NCBI GenBank assembly: GCA_028752905.1
Contig: JAQNBH010000004.1
Span: forward strand, 1,224,610 to 1,288,609
DNA: 64,000 nt
From: Cladorhizidae sp. MBARI D1340-BT2
Lineage: Eukaryota; Porifera; Demospongiae; Poecilosclerida; Cladorhizidae
Direction: 5' to 3'
In this document: positions 22,607 through 33,120 of the stretch, in pieces
Position numbering within the stretch: the first letter of the stretch is position 1
How the letters are laid out: each line of letters begins with the position of its first letter
Notes under the pieces: generated by a model
What the model saw: the letters and a program-made list of their open reading frames with translations, nothing else
What the model was told of the DNA's origin: nothing
Database searches by the model: none
Position numbers and translations under genes: made by a program

Positions 22607-24312
22607 GTGACAAGCATTTGCACATTTTTAGGTCGTCAAAACTGTGAATCGTCGGTTAGTTCACTTAATTACCAGACGTTTCCAGACTTCATAATTGGAA
22701 GGCCTGTAGAGGATAAATGTGGCTTTCCGGTGATATGCTAATAATGAATATAGACCGAGCTAGCGTCGTTCTTTTAAAACCATACCGCGCTTGTAACGGT
22801 TAAAGGAATTCCTGGGGTTTATTAAAATTACAAAGATGGATGCTCAAACGATTGCTGATGTGGCTCTCTACACTTCAGAAATGGGGATTGAACATGTCTT
22901 TTCTAGTTGGTCAAGGGTATGATGGAGCCTCTGTAATTAGTTCAAGTAAAAATGGAGTACAGGCTAAAGTAGCTGAAAAATACCCATGCCACCCACATGT
23001 TCATTGCCGTTCACATGTTTTGAATCTTGCCATTTGCAGAAGTTGTACGGGTGTGCCATCTATCCGTAACCTTTTTGATGATATTCAAAAGTTGACATGG
23101 TTTTTGTCTGGTAGTGCCAGCGTAAAGAATTTTTTTGGGAAGTTGCATCTACTGACCAAGAAAAGAGCTTCTTGACTTCTTGATGATTGAAGATGATGAT
23201 GAGCTTAGTGAGTAATAGAAGCAGGTTCAAGGAGGTATCATGTGCCTAAATTTTTGTGCCACCTGTTGGAGTGCAAGTCTTATAGCCAATATGTCACAGT
23301 CTTAGTGACCATGGGCAGAATCAAAGTTATTAGCAGGGGAGAAGCTATAAGTGATGCTTGTTGATATATGCGGCTTCTAGAAGATAGCTTTGTTTCCTTA
23401 GTTCAGTGAAACTAGCTTTACAAGATATAAATAGTGGAACCCTACAGGGATGTAAACACTGCAAAGAAATCCATTCAGGATGCCAGAAAAGATGACTGAT
23501 GGGAGAAAGTTTGGAGAAGAATTGAAACGCTAGCCTTGTCTATTAATTTAACACTGTTCGGCACCATCGAGTCAATGCAGGACAAGCTAGCCAGACTCCT
23601 TCTGATTACTACAGAATCAATGTACATTATCCATTTATTGACCACGTGGAGGAGTTAGAAACACGATTTTCCAATAAGCATAAGGAAATTAGCAGCTGAT
23701 TCTCTGATACCACTATATTTATCCAAACTGATAGTATCACTTCTTATTATTGGAAATTTATGTACTTGGAAGAGAAGACAGACTTTCCTGTTGAAATAAC
23801 TAAATGGAAAAAGTTTTATGGATCTGTTTCACCTAAAAGGAGGCCAGGTACAGCTAGCTGTGCTCTCTATGAGTGTCATTCCCTGTAATTAATAAAATTT
23901 TAACAGTCTTTTTAACTCTGTGAGAAGTGTATCTTGTGAGAGTTCTTTTTCTGCTCTTCGTCGTCTAAAGCTTTGGACACGTTCTTCAAAGAAAGAAGAG
24001 GGATTATCAATGCTCTTGATTCATCGTGACACTCCATCATCAGAGGATATTTATGAAAGAAAGAACTGGAGATAAGTCAGTAAAATAAAAATGAGATAAC
24101 TCTGTCACATTCATTTTTAATCAGAACCGTGAACATTAAATTTTATTGTTGCATTTCGATATGTTTTTGTTAAAGTGTTCTAATGCTGTAATGTCATGTA
24201 CTCCTTTTTAGCCTCGTATATATGCACTTCACAAAATAGATTTAGCTGCATACTTGATGCAACCGCCTCACCAGTCAAATTTTCTTAGGTAACCCCCCCC
24301 CCGGCAAATTTT

Positions 24313-24900
24313 CCTAGATACGGCCCTGTTAAGGTAGTTCATCATTTATCGTGCGAGCTTCAATTGTTGGCTGGTGTTAGAATTGTGTTCTACAGAGAGC
24401 CAATCCTAACTATCAAGACAAGTTCAATTATTCACAGGTCATAAGAATTTAGACAACATTCAACATTACAGGTCGATACAGAATATAATGACTACAGAAT
24501 ATAATTACTACAGAATGTAATGACTACAGAATATAATGACTACAGAATATAATGATGAGAGAGTGGAGTCCGTGACAGAATACTTGCAGCATATTTGGTG
24601 ACTGACGGCCTGGGTCTCTTATAGACCCAGGGTAGTCTCACAAGGATTACCATATAAGGGAAAACTAAAAACTGATAATAATAATTCAACCAATCAAAAT
24701 AGAGTCATGTGCCTTTCCTAAACTATGTAATTAAAATGTGTGGTCAACTACCATATGACCTAATACACTGCATGTGTGTATTAATCAATAATGTGAGAGA
24801 GGGTTTGGTTGAGGGAGTGTTTTGTTAGGAGGTTCCTATATAACAAGATACAGCCCTGTTAAGGTCATTTATCGTGCGAGCATCAATTGTCAGCTGGGCT
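24313..24900. repeat. 55-60 bp direct repeats flanking a possible solo LTR
   Basis: GATACGGCCCTGTTAAGGT...GTGCGAGCTTCAATTG at about 24317-24376 recurs as GATACAGCCCTGTTAAGGTC...GTGCGAGCATCAATTG at about 24847-24900. The 470 bp between starts TGTTAGAATTG and ends ATATAACA. It holds tandem ACTACAGAATATAAT units (24484-24553) and a perfect 9-bp hairpin CCTGGGTCT/AGACCCAGG at about 24610-24632. The TG...CA ends suggest an LTR, but no 5-bp target duplication was found. Confidence 0.5.
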
Positions 24901-24934
24901 TACAATTTGCAATGGCTCAATATCGGCCATTTGC

Positions 24935-25392
24935 ACAAATCACGGCCATATCTTATTTCTTATCAACAAATCTCATCTCTGCTACCTCTGTATCACTGAT
25001 GGACTCCAATTCAGTTCAATGACCTCGGGATCTTCTCATTGTTTCATCTCTATCCTGCCACTCCCATATCTTCTAAGACCTGTAAATTACTTGGTCTTCT
25101 CTACGTCATTTTTACTGCTATTCAGACACTTCTATTCCTCTTCACTTCTCTTATCCATTCTCATCTGGTTTCCTCTGGGACTCAATCATCCCATCTTTCA
25201 TCTCAGAATACAATACTTTTCCTGTAAATTATGCAGTGAACATTGGCCCTGGGACTACGCTTCTCTTCTCACTAAGCTTCATCTTCCATCTCTATCATCT
25301 CGCCGCCGTAATATCGTTTTAGCCTCCCACCATGCCTTGCCAACCTCCATGCTTCAACCTCCGATCCTTCCCCCTGTAATCGGCTGCTAATC
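24935..25392 (+). pseudogene. LINE (non-LTR) reverse transcriptase C-terminal remnant
   Basis: The translation, with one frame change near 25228, gives a degraded but ordered series: a DLGI motif near 25022, SKTCKLLGLLYVIFTA, then CSEHWPWDYASLLTKLHLPS followed by SRRRN. In jockey/CR1-type ORF2 proteins the corresponding series is DLGV, a KARKLLGLLYR-like stretch, and C-x3-W-x3-Y-x2-LL with a closing RR motif. The usual PHLEY motif between them is not conserved. No catalytic core or 3' tail can be seen, so this is a dead fragment. Confidence 0.6.
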
Positions 25393-25544
25393 ACATACAG
25401 AACTCGGGCCCAGAGGAAGCAATAAATTGATGGAAAAGGCACACATTATGACCACACACACAGTAACTGCAATACAGCATTGTCATATATAGTGAATGAT
25501 AAAAATGTTCTGTTAACTAGTGTAGGTCCTACTGGTCCACTACA
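25393..25544. other. Short spacer before hAT C
   Basis: No gene or element end was recognised here. Confidence 0.3.
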
Positions 25545-27085
25545 GATATGATGCTCAGAATCTGAGACGAAATCATTGACCACCTCTTGTAGTTCTAAAG
25601 AATCTGTGCATTTCCTTATGCACGTGAAGGATCAATAGATTTGTTAAGACTCTCCTGCTTCATAGTGGCTCTAAGATAAGTTTTCACTCAACAGAGTGCA
25701 CGGAATCACCTTTCTGATGTGGCATTAGTTGCAGGCATCACCATAATCAATTGTAGTACCCAGACTACTTTTTTAAAAGGTCCCTTAGCAATTGAATATG
25801 CCTGGAAATGATCCCTGATATCAAAAATTGTAGTTGCTGTGGTAGCGTGTTATAAGTTGAGCTTTCAAATCATCTGGATTAAAATCATCCTTGCAGCAGA
25901 TGTCACACACAACTTTAAATTCTTCCTCAAAATCTGCTGCATAACTGGCCTTGATAAGATACTGAATCAACTTTTATAACTTGTTTGATCAAAGCGGTTC
26001 GCAATACAGTTAGTAGTATTATCTACAGTTTAATAATAAAGCTGGCGATAGTGATCCTTTGGAGTTTCATGAAATAGGTGATTATTTCCACCTTCATCTA
26101 ACCTTGCTGGCCTTTTTCACCGACATGGTAACTGGTGGTCCAATACTGCAGATTCAGCAAAATTCAAAACTTTTGGGTCATAAGCTTCTGGGTTGCATGT
26201 ACGCTGCAGTATAGCAATAACTAGCTTTGCAAGTTGCTGGCTCAGTTGTTTTCTTCTGAAATTTGTTGAACTTAAATTGTCATAGTTATGCAAGACCATT
26301 TCCCCAAGAAAAGTAGCAAATAAAAATTCAAAAGTTTGCATAGCTCTGTATACTTAACAACATCTACAACCTCTTCCCATGTTTGCAAAATAACTTCATG
26401 GTTACTTTTAGCACTGGCTAAAGCATCAGCTCACAAAGTCCATCTGGTTGGACAGAGTAATCTCATTCCTGCTAAGAAACTGGTGTCATCACCTGACAAA
26501 CCCTGCAGCCAGCCCATCACACAAGTGAAGGAGGTGACGGCCAAGAATATCAGTGCTAGTGGAGGAGGTGCCGTTGTCTTGAAAGAGACAGCTCTGAGTA
26601 TGGCTGCCATGTCCGATCTTTCTGGAGACAGCCGAGTGAGAATCATGGATTAAGTCATGGTGTCTTTTTAATTCTCTAAACATCTCTTCCTTATGTGGGG
26701 AGAATTTTATAAGTTTAGTGACTTCATGAGTTACATCCTTGTTTTTTAATGGGTTTAGATACTTTTATGGCATCATTCACTAAGATTTATAGAGTGGCCA
26801 TAACAATGAGTATAGAGTGCCCAGGGCTCTTTATCCATTATCAACTTGGCCACCCCAGATCTAACTCCACTCATTGTACTGGCTCCATCATAGCACTGTC
26901 CACGGACTTTGGAGTAAGGAATGTTGAGTCTACAGAGAAAATCTTCCATAACTTTTTTTTAATGTCATAGTCAATTGATGGGATTAATAAAGTTCAAGGA
27001 ACTCTTCAAATACGTCGAAATCATTCATTACTGACCGAAAACCTAAAGTTGCTTGCTCACGATTAGAAACATCAGTCATTACATT
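25545..27085 (-). pseudogene. hAT transposase pseudogene C (ZMYM1-type, minus strand)
   Basis: Read from 27085 down, the minus strand gives TDVSNREQATLGFRSVMNDF and FEEFLELY. It continues with CYDGASTMSGVRSGVAKLI (near 26855-26910), LCPTRWTL (near 26435), a VILQTWEEVVDVVK-like stretch, and MQTFEFLFATFLGEMVLHNY with DNLSST (26341 on). The C-terminus is MPATNATSER followed by a LQEVVNDFVSDSEHH-like end of the hATC dimerisation domain (25550-25740). These motifs occur in the same order as in hAT transposases related to ZMYM1. Stops and frameshifts are frequent. The N-terminal zinc-finger part is absent; the remnant stops where the 29-bp array begins. Confidence 0.85.
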
Positions 27086-27161
27086 CCATCATTATGGTAA
27101 TGAATGGAGATGACTGAATGGAGCTACAAATTCGTTTTGGATGGATATATATTAGTTTTCT

Positions 27162-27306
27162 TCTTCAGCCAGTCATATACTCTGGGATCTTCTTCAGCCA
27201 GTCATATACTCTGGGACCTTCTTCAGCCAAGTCATATACTCTGGGATCTTCTTATGCCAGTCATATACTCTGGAATCTTCTTCAGCCAGTCATATACTCT
27301 GGGATT
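27162..27306. repeat. 29-bp minisatellite, five copies
   Basis: Units contain CAGCCAGTCATATACTCTGG followed by GATCTTCTT, with small indels such as CAGCCAAGTC and TATGCCAGTC. It runs straight into the 68-bp array. Confidence 0.9.
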
Positions 27307-29192
27307 GACAATAGCTCTATGGGGACACACACTGGACCAACATCACACTGGGTTGAGGCAGGTTGAAGTAGGTTGACAAAAGCTCTATGGGGACACACAC
27401 TGGACCAACACCACACTGGGTGGAGGCAGGTTGAAGTATGTTGACAATAGCTCTATGAGGACACACACTGGACCAACACCGCACTGGGTGGAGGCAGGTT
27501 GAAGTAAGTTTGACAATAGCTCTATGGGGACACATACTGAACCAACACCAAACTGGGTTGAGGCAGGTTGAAGTAGGTTGACAATAGCTCTATGAGGACA
27601 CACACTGGACCAACATCACACTGGGTGGAGGCAGGTTGAAGTAAGGTTGACAATAGCTCTTTGGTGGCACACACAGGACCAACATCACAATGGGTTGAGA
27701 CAGGTTGAAGTAGGTTAACAACAGCTCTATGGGGACACACACTGGACCAACACCACAGTGAGTTGAGGTCGGTTGACAATAGCTCTATGGGGACACACAC
27801 TGGACCAACATCACACTGGGTGGAGGCAGGTTGAAGTATGTTGATAATAGCTCTATGGGAACACACACTGGATCAACACCACACTAGGTTGAGGCAGGTT
27901 GAAGTAGGTTGACAATAGCTCTATGGGGACACACACTGGACCAACATCACACTGGTTGGAGGCAGGTTGAAGTAGGTTGACAATAGCTCTATGAGGACAC
28001 ACAATGGACCAACATCACACTGGGTGGAGGCAGGTTGAAGTAGGTTGACAATAGCTCAATGGGGACACACACTAAACCACACCCACACTGGGTTGAGGCA
28101 GGTTGATGTAGGTTGATAGGTCTATGGGGACACACACTGGATCAACAACACACTAGGTTGAAGCAGGTTGAAGTAGGTTGACAATATTAGCTCTATGGGA
28201 ACACACACTGGATCAACACCACACTAGGTTGAGGCAGGTTGAAGTAGGTTGACAATAGCTCTATGGGAACACACACTGGATCAACACCACACTATAGGTT
28301 GCTCAAGGCAGGTTGAAGTAGGTTGACAATAGCTCTATGGGGACACACACTGGACCAACATCACACTGGGTGGAGACAGGTTTAAGTAGGTTGACAATAG
28401 CTCTATGGGGACACACACTGGACCAACACCACACTGGTTGGAGGCAGGTTTAAGTAGGTTGACAATAGCTCTATGGGGACACACACTGGACCAACACCAC
28501 ACTGGGTGGAGGCAGGTTGAAGTAAGTTTGACAATAGCTCTATGGGGACACACACTGGACCAAAACCAAACTGGGTTGAGGCAGGTTGAAGTAGATTGAC
28601 AATAGCTCTATTGGGGACACACACTGGACCAACACCACACTGGGTTGAGGCAGGTTGAAGTATGTTGAAAATAGCTCTATGGGGACACACACTGGACCAA
28701 CATCACACTGGTTGGAGGCAGGTTGAAGTAGGTTGACAATAGCTCTATGGGGACACACACTGGACCAACACCACACTGGGTGGAGGCTGGTTGAGGTTGA
28801 CAATAGCTCTATGGGGACACACACTGGACCAACATCACACTGGGTGGAGGCAGGTTGAAGTAGGTTGACAATAGCTCTATGGGGACACACACTGGACCAA
28901 AACCAAACTGGGTTGAGGCAGGTTGAAGTAGGTTGACAATAGCTCTATAAGGACACACACTGGACCAACATCACACTGGGTGGAGGCAGGTTGAAGTAAG
29001 GTTGACAATAGCTCTATGGTGGCACACACACCACAATGGGTTGAAGCAGGTTGAAGTAGGTTGACAATAGCTCTATGGGGACACACAGTGGACCAACACC
29101 ACACTGGGTTGAGGCAGTGAAGTAGGTTGAAAATAGCTCTATGGGGAAACACACTGGACCAACATCACACTGGGTGGAGTCAGGTTGAAGTT
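27307..29192. repeat. 68-bp minisatellite, about 28 copies
   Basis: Units contain GACAATAGCTCTATGGGGAC, ACACACTGGACCAACATCAC and GAGGCAGGTTGAAGTAGGTT. Unit length varies by small indels. Short open frames on the minus strand reflect few stops in the unit rather than a gene. The array is outside the segmental duplication and precedes it directly. Confidence 0.95.
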
Positions 29193-29250
29193 GAGTGTGC
29201 CACCATAGAGCTATTGTCAACCTTACTCAACCTGCCTCCACCCAGTGTCC
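29193..29250. repeat. Inverted fragment of the 68-bp repeat at the duplication edge
   Basis: This stretch (GAGTGTGCCACCATAGAGCT, then AACCTGCCTCCACCCAGTGT) is the reverse complement of a 68-bp unit. It matches best the variant unit at about 28977-29027, sharing TAAGGTTGACAATAGC and ATGGTGGCACAC. Confidence 0.9.
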
Positions 29251-29258
29251 AGCACATG

Positions 29259-30928
29259 TCCAGGCTAAAAGTGATCCAGTCTAAAAGTGGTCCAGGCTAA
29301 TGTGGTCCAGGCTAATGTGGTCCAGGCTAATGTGGTCCAGGCTAATGTGGTCCAAGCTAATGTGGTCCAGGCTAATGTTGTCCAAGCTAATGTTGTCCAA
29401 GCTAATTGGTCCGGCTAAAAGTGGTCCAGGCTAATGTGGTCCGGACTAAAAGTGGTCCAGGCTAATGTGGTCCAGGCTAATGTGGTCCAGGCTAATGTGG
29501 TCCAGGCTAATGTGGGCCAGGCTAATGTGGTCCAGGCTAATGTGGTCCAAGCTAATGTGGTCCAGGCTAATGTGGTCCAGGCTAATGTGGGCCAGGCTAA
29601 TGTGGTCCGGACTAAAAGTGGTCCAGGCTAATGTGGTCCGGGCTAATGTGGTCCAGGCTAATGTGGTCCAGGCTAATGTGGGCCAGGCTAATGTGGTCCA
29701 GGCTAATGTGGTCCAAGCTAATGTGGTCCAGGCTAATGTGGTCTGGACTAAAAGTGGTCCAGGCTAATGTGGTCCAGGCTAATGTGGTCCAGGCTAATGT
29801 GGTCCGGACTAAAAGTGGTCCAGGCTAATGTGGTCCAGGCTAATGTGGTCCAGGCCAATGTGGGCCAGGTTAATGTGGTCAAGGCTAATGTGGTCCAGGC
29901 TAATGTGGTCCAGGCTAATGTGGTCCAGGCTAATGTGGTCCAGGCTAATGTGGTCCAGGCTAATGTGGTCCAGGCTAATGAGGTCCGGACTAAAAGTTGA
30001 CCAGGCTAATGTGGTCCAGGCTAATGTGATCCAGGCTAATGTGGTCCGGACTAAAAGTGGTCCAGGCTAATGTGGTCCAGGCTAAAAGTGGTCCAGGCTA
30101 ATGTGGTCCAGGCTAATCTGGTCCAGGCTAATGTGGTCCAGGCTAATGTGGTCCAGGCTAATGTGGTCCAGGCTAATGTGGTCCGGGCTAATGTGGTCCG
30201 GACTAAAAGTGGTCCATGCTAATGTGGTCCAGGCTAATCTGGTCCAGGCTAATCTAGTCCAGGCTAATGTGGTCTGGACTAAAAGTGGTCCAAGCTAATG
30301 TGGTCCAGGCTATTGTGGTCCAGGCTAATGTGGTCCAGGCTAATGTGGTCCAGGCTAATGCGGTCCAGGCTAATGTGGTCCAGGCTAATGTCCAGGCTAA
30401 TGTGGTCCAAGCTAATGTGGTCCAGGCTAATGTGGGCCAGGCTAATGTGGTCCAGGCTAATCTGGTCCAGGCTAATGTGGTCCAGGCTAATGTGGTCCAG
30501 GCTAATGTGATCCAAGCTAATGTGGTCCAAGCTAATGTGGTCCAGGCTAATCTGGTCCAGGCTAATCTGGTCCAAGCTAATGTGGTCCGGACTAAAAGTG
30601 GTCCAGGCTAATGTGGTCCAGGCTAATGTGGTCCAGGCTAATCTGGTCCAGGCTAATGTGGTCCAGGCTAATGTGGTCCAGGCTAATGTGGTCCGGACTA
30701 AAAGTGGTCCAGGCTAATGTGGTCCAGGCTAATGTGGTCCAGGCTAATCTGGGCCAGGCTAATCTGGTCCAGGCTAATGTGGTCCAGGCTAATGTGGTCC
30801 AGGCTAATGTGGTCCAAGCTAATGTGGTCCAGGCTAATGTGGTCCAGGCTAATGTGGTCCAAGCTAATGTGGTCCAGGCTAATGTGGTCCAGGCTAATGT
30901 GGTCCAGGCTAATGTGGTCCAGGCTAAA
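29259..30928. repeat. 15-bp minisatellite, copy 1 (about 110 units)
   Basis: The unit is GTCCAGGCTAATGTG with common variants CCAAGCTAAT, GTGGGCCAGG, TAATCTGG and a 16-bp variant with GGACTAAAAGTGGTCC. Because the period is a multiple of three, all frames read simple repeats (NVVQA, MWSRL, and HISLD on the minus strand); these are not genes. Rare variants (CTATTGTGG at 30312, CTAATCTAGTCC near 30255, AATGCGGTCC near 30358) serve as markers between copies. Confidence 0.97.
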
Positions 30929-32047
30929 ATAGTGTTTGCCCTATTGTCAATAATAATAATAATTTGGTTTTTTAATAAAATTTAAAAAAATTTAAGCTGC
31001 TGCGTCCTATTGGGTACCAAGATGCTGGACTCCACCATAGCCAGGCCTAGACACTCACAGCTACATGTAGGAACATAATGGTGCCAGCTCAGCTAATCAC
31101 AGAAGCAGAGCTTAGGCCAATTTGCAGCAGCCATGTAACTAGGGTAGGATCAGGATGCTAGGGCTAGGGACAAGGTCAGAGTTAGTTAGAACCATGGCCA
31201 GGATTAAAGATAGGGCCAGAATTAGGAGCTTAAGCCTAGGTCAGAATTAGGGCCAGAGTTAAGACAAGAATCACCAGGGCTAAAGCTAGGGGCAAAGTTA
31301 GGACCTCGGGCCATGGCTAAAGCCAGTGGTGGAGTTAGGCCCAGGGGTTAGTGCTAGAGCTAGGGCCAGAGCTAAAAGAAGGGTCCAAGGCAAGAGCTGA
31401 ACCTTTGGGGGGGAAAAGTTGGTAAGAGCAATTTTAACCAAAAGGTCTTGATTTTATATCTCAGCATTTCTCTGGCAGGCAGTTTTGCTATGTGCTCACT
31501 GGAACTCCTCAAGCCGCCCCCCCGTAAGTGCAGAGTGAATGTAGGGCACTATAGCAGAGGTGAGGACAGATGCAGAGAGCAGGAGAGGAGAGTGTCTGTA
31601 ATCAAGAGCTTAGATGACCTAGCAAGTGAGGACAAGAGCACACACATACATGTAGATCTCACACCTGCTTCATGACCTCGCCCACTCTAGTTACTGTTCA
31701 AGTTCAGGAATGACTGATTATTGCCAAGTCAGCAAGAACATAGCATATTATACATGAAGTGCATGTGAGGTATTATTGCTGATAGTTGACACTATCTCTT
31801 TCACATACCTACTTGGGCATTGAAGTGCTTTTCAGGTAGTGATTGCTGCCATTAGCACTTGGTGTCATTGTGACCAGACAGGGATCCTAATAAAGGCAAA
31901 AAGTGGAGATTCCACCATTCTTTAAATCTGCAAACAATAAATTATCTCAGGTAGACAGCGTTGCCCAGGAAACAATACAATATCTAGAGAGGATTACAAA
32001 TTGATGTGCCTCCCTCCCCCTATCCTTCCACTTCTCCAAGCCCCCAG
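30929..32047. other. Unique region of copy 1, upstream of the candidate exon
   Basis: It holds a degenerate AGGGCTAGGGCCAGAGTTAG-like stretch (about 31135-31400) and unremarkable sequence after it. A small open segment around 31520-31675 differs between copies by frameshifts, so I do not call it coding. Confidence 0.5.
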
Positions 32048-32215
32048 GTGTTGATCACAATTCTTACTCTCCTGAATTCCTGTTATGACCACTCGATGTT
32101 TTTGTATGGAACAAGTGGAAGACCACAATGCCTTCTGTTAATCTCATCATTCCAACAACTTCATTCTAATGGAGTAGTGCTAGAGGCAGCCTCGCTGGCT
32201 AACTGCTTGCATTGG
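32048..32215 (+). CDS. Candidate internal exon, 56 codons, copy 1
   Basis: A pyrimidine-rich tract ending in AAGCCCCCAG precedes GTGTTGATCACAATTC, and the segment ends CATTGG before GTGAGTC, a good donor context. The 168 bp are open in phase 0 at both ends and encode 56 residues (start VLITILTLLNSCYDHSMFLY, end ASLANCLHW), hydrophobic and helix-like. I do not recognise the family. It is present in all three copies, with one amino-acid change (Tyr to Ser at position 20 in copy 3). No neighbouring exon could be assigned with confidence, so it may be a relic or a chance open segment. Confidence 0.4.
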
Positions 32216-32285
32216 GTGAGTCTAACGCAGCTAGAGGAGTCTGTTGGCAAAGCCACCTTGTGAGGTTATTAGTGTGGTACTGTAT

Positions 32286-33115
32286 ATCTCTCACTGGTGC
32301 CATGAGAGGCAACCACATGTCTCCCGTACAGACCTACTCTCTCACTGGTGCCATGAGAGGCAACCACATGTCTCCCGTACAGACCTACTCTCTCACTGGT
32401 GCCATGAGCTAACTCAGAGGCAGCCACATGTCTCCCGTACAGACCTACTCTCTCACTGGTGCCATGAGCTAACTCAGAGGCAACCACATGTCTCCCGTAC
32501 AGACCTGTACTCTCTCACTGGTGCCATGAGCTAACTCAGAGGCAACCACATGTCTCCCGTACAGACCTACTCTCTCACTGGTGCCATGAGCTAACTCAGA
32601 GGCAGCCACATGTCTCCCGTACAGACCTCTCTCTCACTGGTGCCATGAGCTAACTCAGAGGCAACCACATGTCTCCCGTACAGACCTGTACTCTCTCACT
32701 GGTGCCATGAGCTAACTCAGAGGCAACCACATGTCTCCCGTACAGACCTACTCTCTCACTGGTGCCATGAGCTAACTCAGAGGCAACCACATGTCTCCCG
32801 TACAGACCTGTACTCTCTCACTGGTGCCATGAGCTAACTCAGAGGCAATCACATGTCTCCCGTACAGACCTACTCTCTCACTGGTGCCATGAGCTAACTC
32901 AGAGGCAACCACATGTCTCCCTTACAGACCTACTCTCTCACTGGTGCCATGAGCTAACTCAGAGGCAACCACATGTCTCCCGTACAAACCTACTCTCTCA
33001 CTGTTGCCATGAGCTAACTCAGAGGCAACCACACGTCTCCCGTACAGACCTACTCTCTCACTGGTGCCATGAGCTAACTCAGAGGCAACCACATGTCTCC
33101 CATACAGATCTACTG
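32286..33115. repeat. 60-bp minisatellite, copy 1 (about 14 units)
   Basis: Units contain TGGTGCCATGAGCTAACTCA, GAGGCAACCACATGTCTCCC and GTACAGACCTACTCTCTCAC. Several units lack GCTAACTCA (9 bp); others carry CTGTACTCTC in place of CTACTCTC. The unit has open frames on both strands because 60 is a multiple of three. Confidence 0.96.
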
Positions 33116-33120
33116 TCCCA

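Larger units (their letters stand above)
20180..22799 (-). mobile_element. Degraded piggyBac element inserted in hAT B
   Basis: TTAA lies at both edges (20176-20179 and 22800-22803), the insertion signature of piggyBac. The left end reads CCCTCTCACCGTTGAC after TTAA; the right end read inward is CCGTTACAAGCGCGG, so the two inverted ends match only around CCGTT and the right one seems to have lost its outer bases. The interior carries a piggyBac transposase pseudogene on the minus strand. The hAT B domains continue directly on either side. Confidence 0.85.
19060..24328 (+). pseudogene. hAT transposase pseudogene B, split by a piggyBac
   Basis: The left part (to about 20175) encodes an acidic N-terminus with a 10-residue repeat, DPNDPALYAEKHSFLDLG, a TTF-type finger region (RPWLRYGISNDSA, CLPCLCFASVDTKSPF, FNKWKKVLGKK), VVVALGKRGIAFQGNWDKIT, NTIISICESAIRENIL and EDLSNVEQVSIC. 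The right part (from 22804) resumes with KMDAQTIADVALYTSEMG, SFLVGQGYDGASVISSSKNG, HVHCRSHVLNLAI and a C-terminal hATC piece SSFSALRRLKLWTR with LLIHRD (about 23935-24030). The right terminus reads GGCAAATTTTCCTAGATACG then GCCCTG, ending at 24328, a typical hAT CAGGGCCGTATCTAGG inverted repeat. The left terminus was not found. Several frameshifts are present. The family order across the gap shows that 20180-22799 is an insertion. Confidence 0.9.

Noticed and set aside
29434..30985. Many open frames reading NVVQA, MWSRL or HISLD repeats
   Set aside because: They follow from the 15-bp period, which is a multiple of three. The same is true in copies 2 and 3.
31135..31400. Telomere-like repeat (TTAGGG-related)
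   Set aside because: GGGCTAGGG and GTTAGGGCC motifs occur but there is no regular hexamer array.
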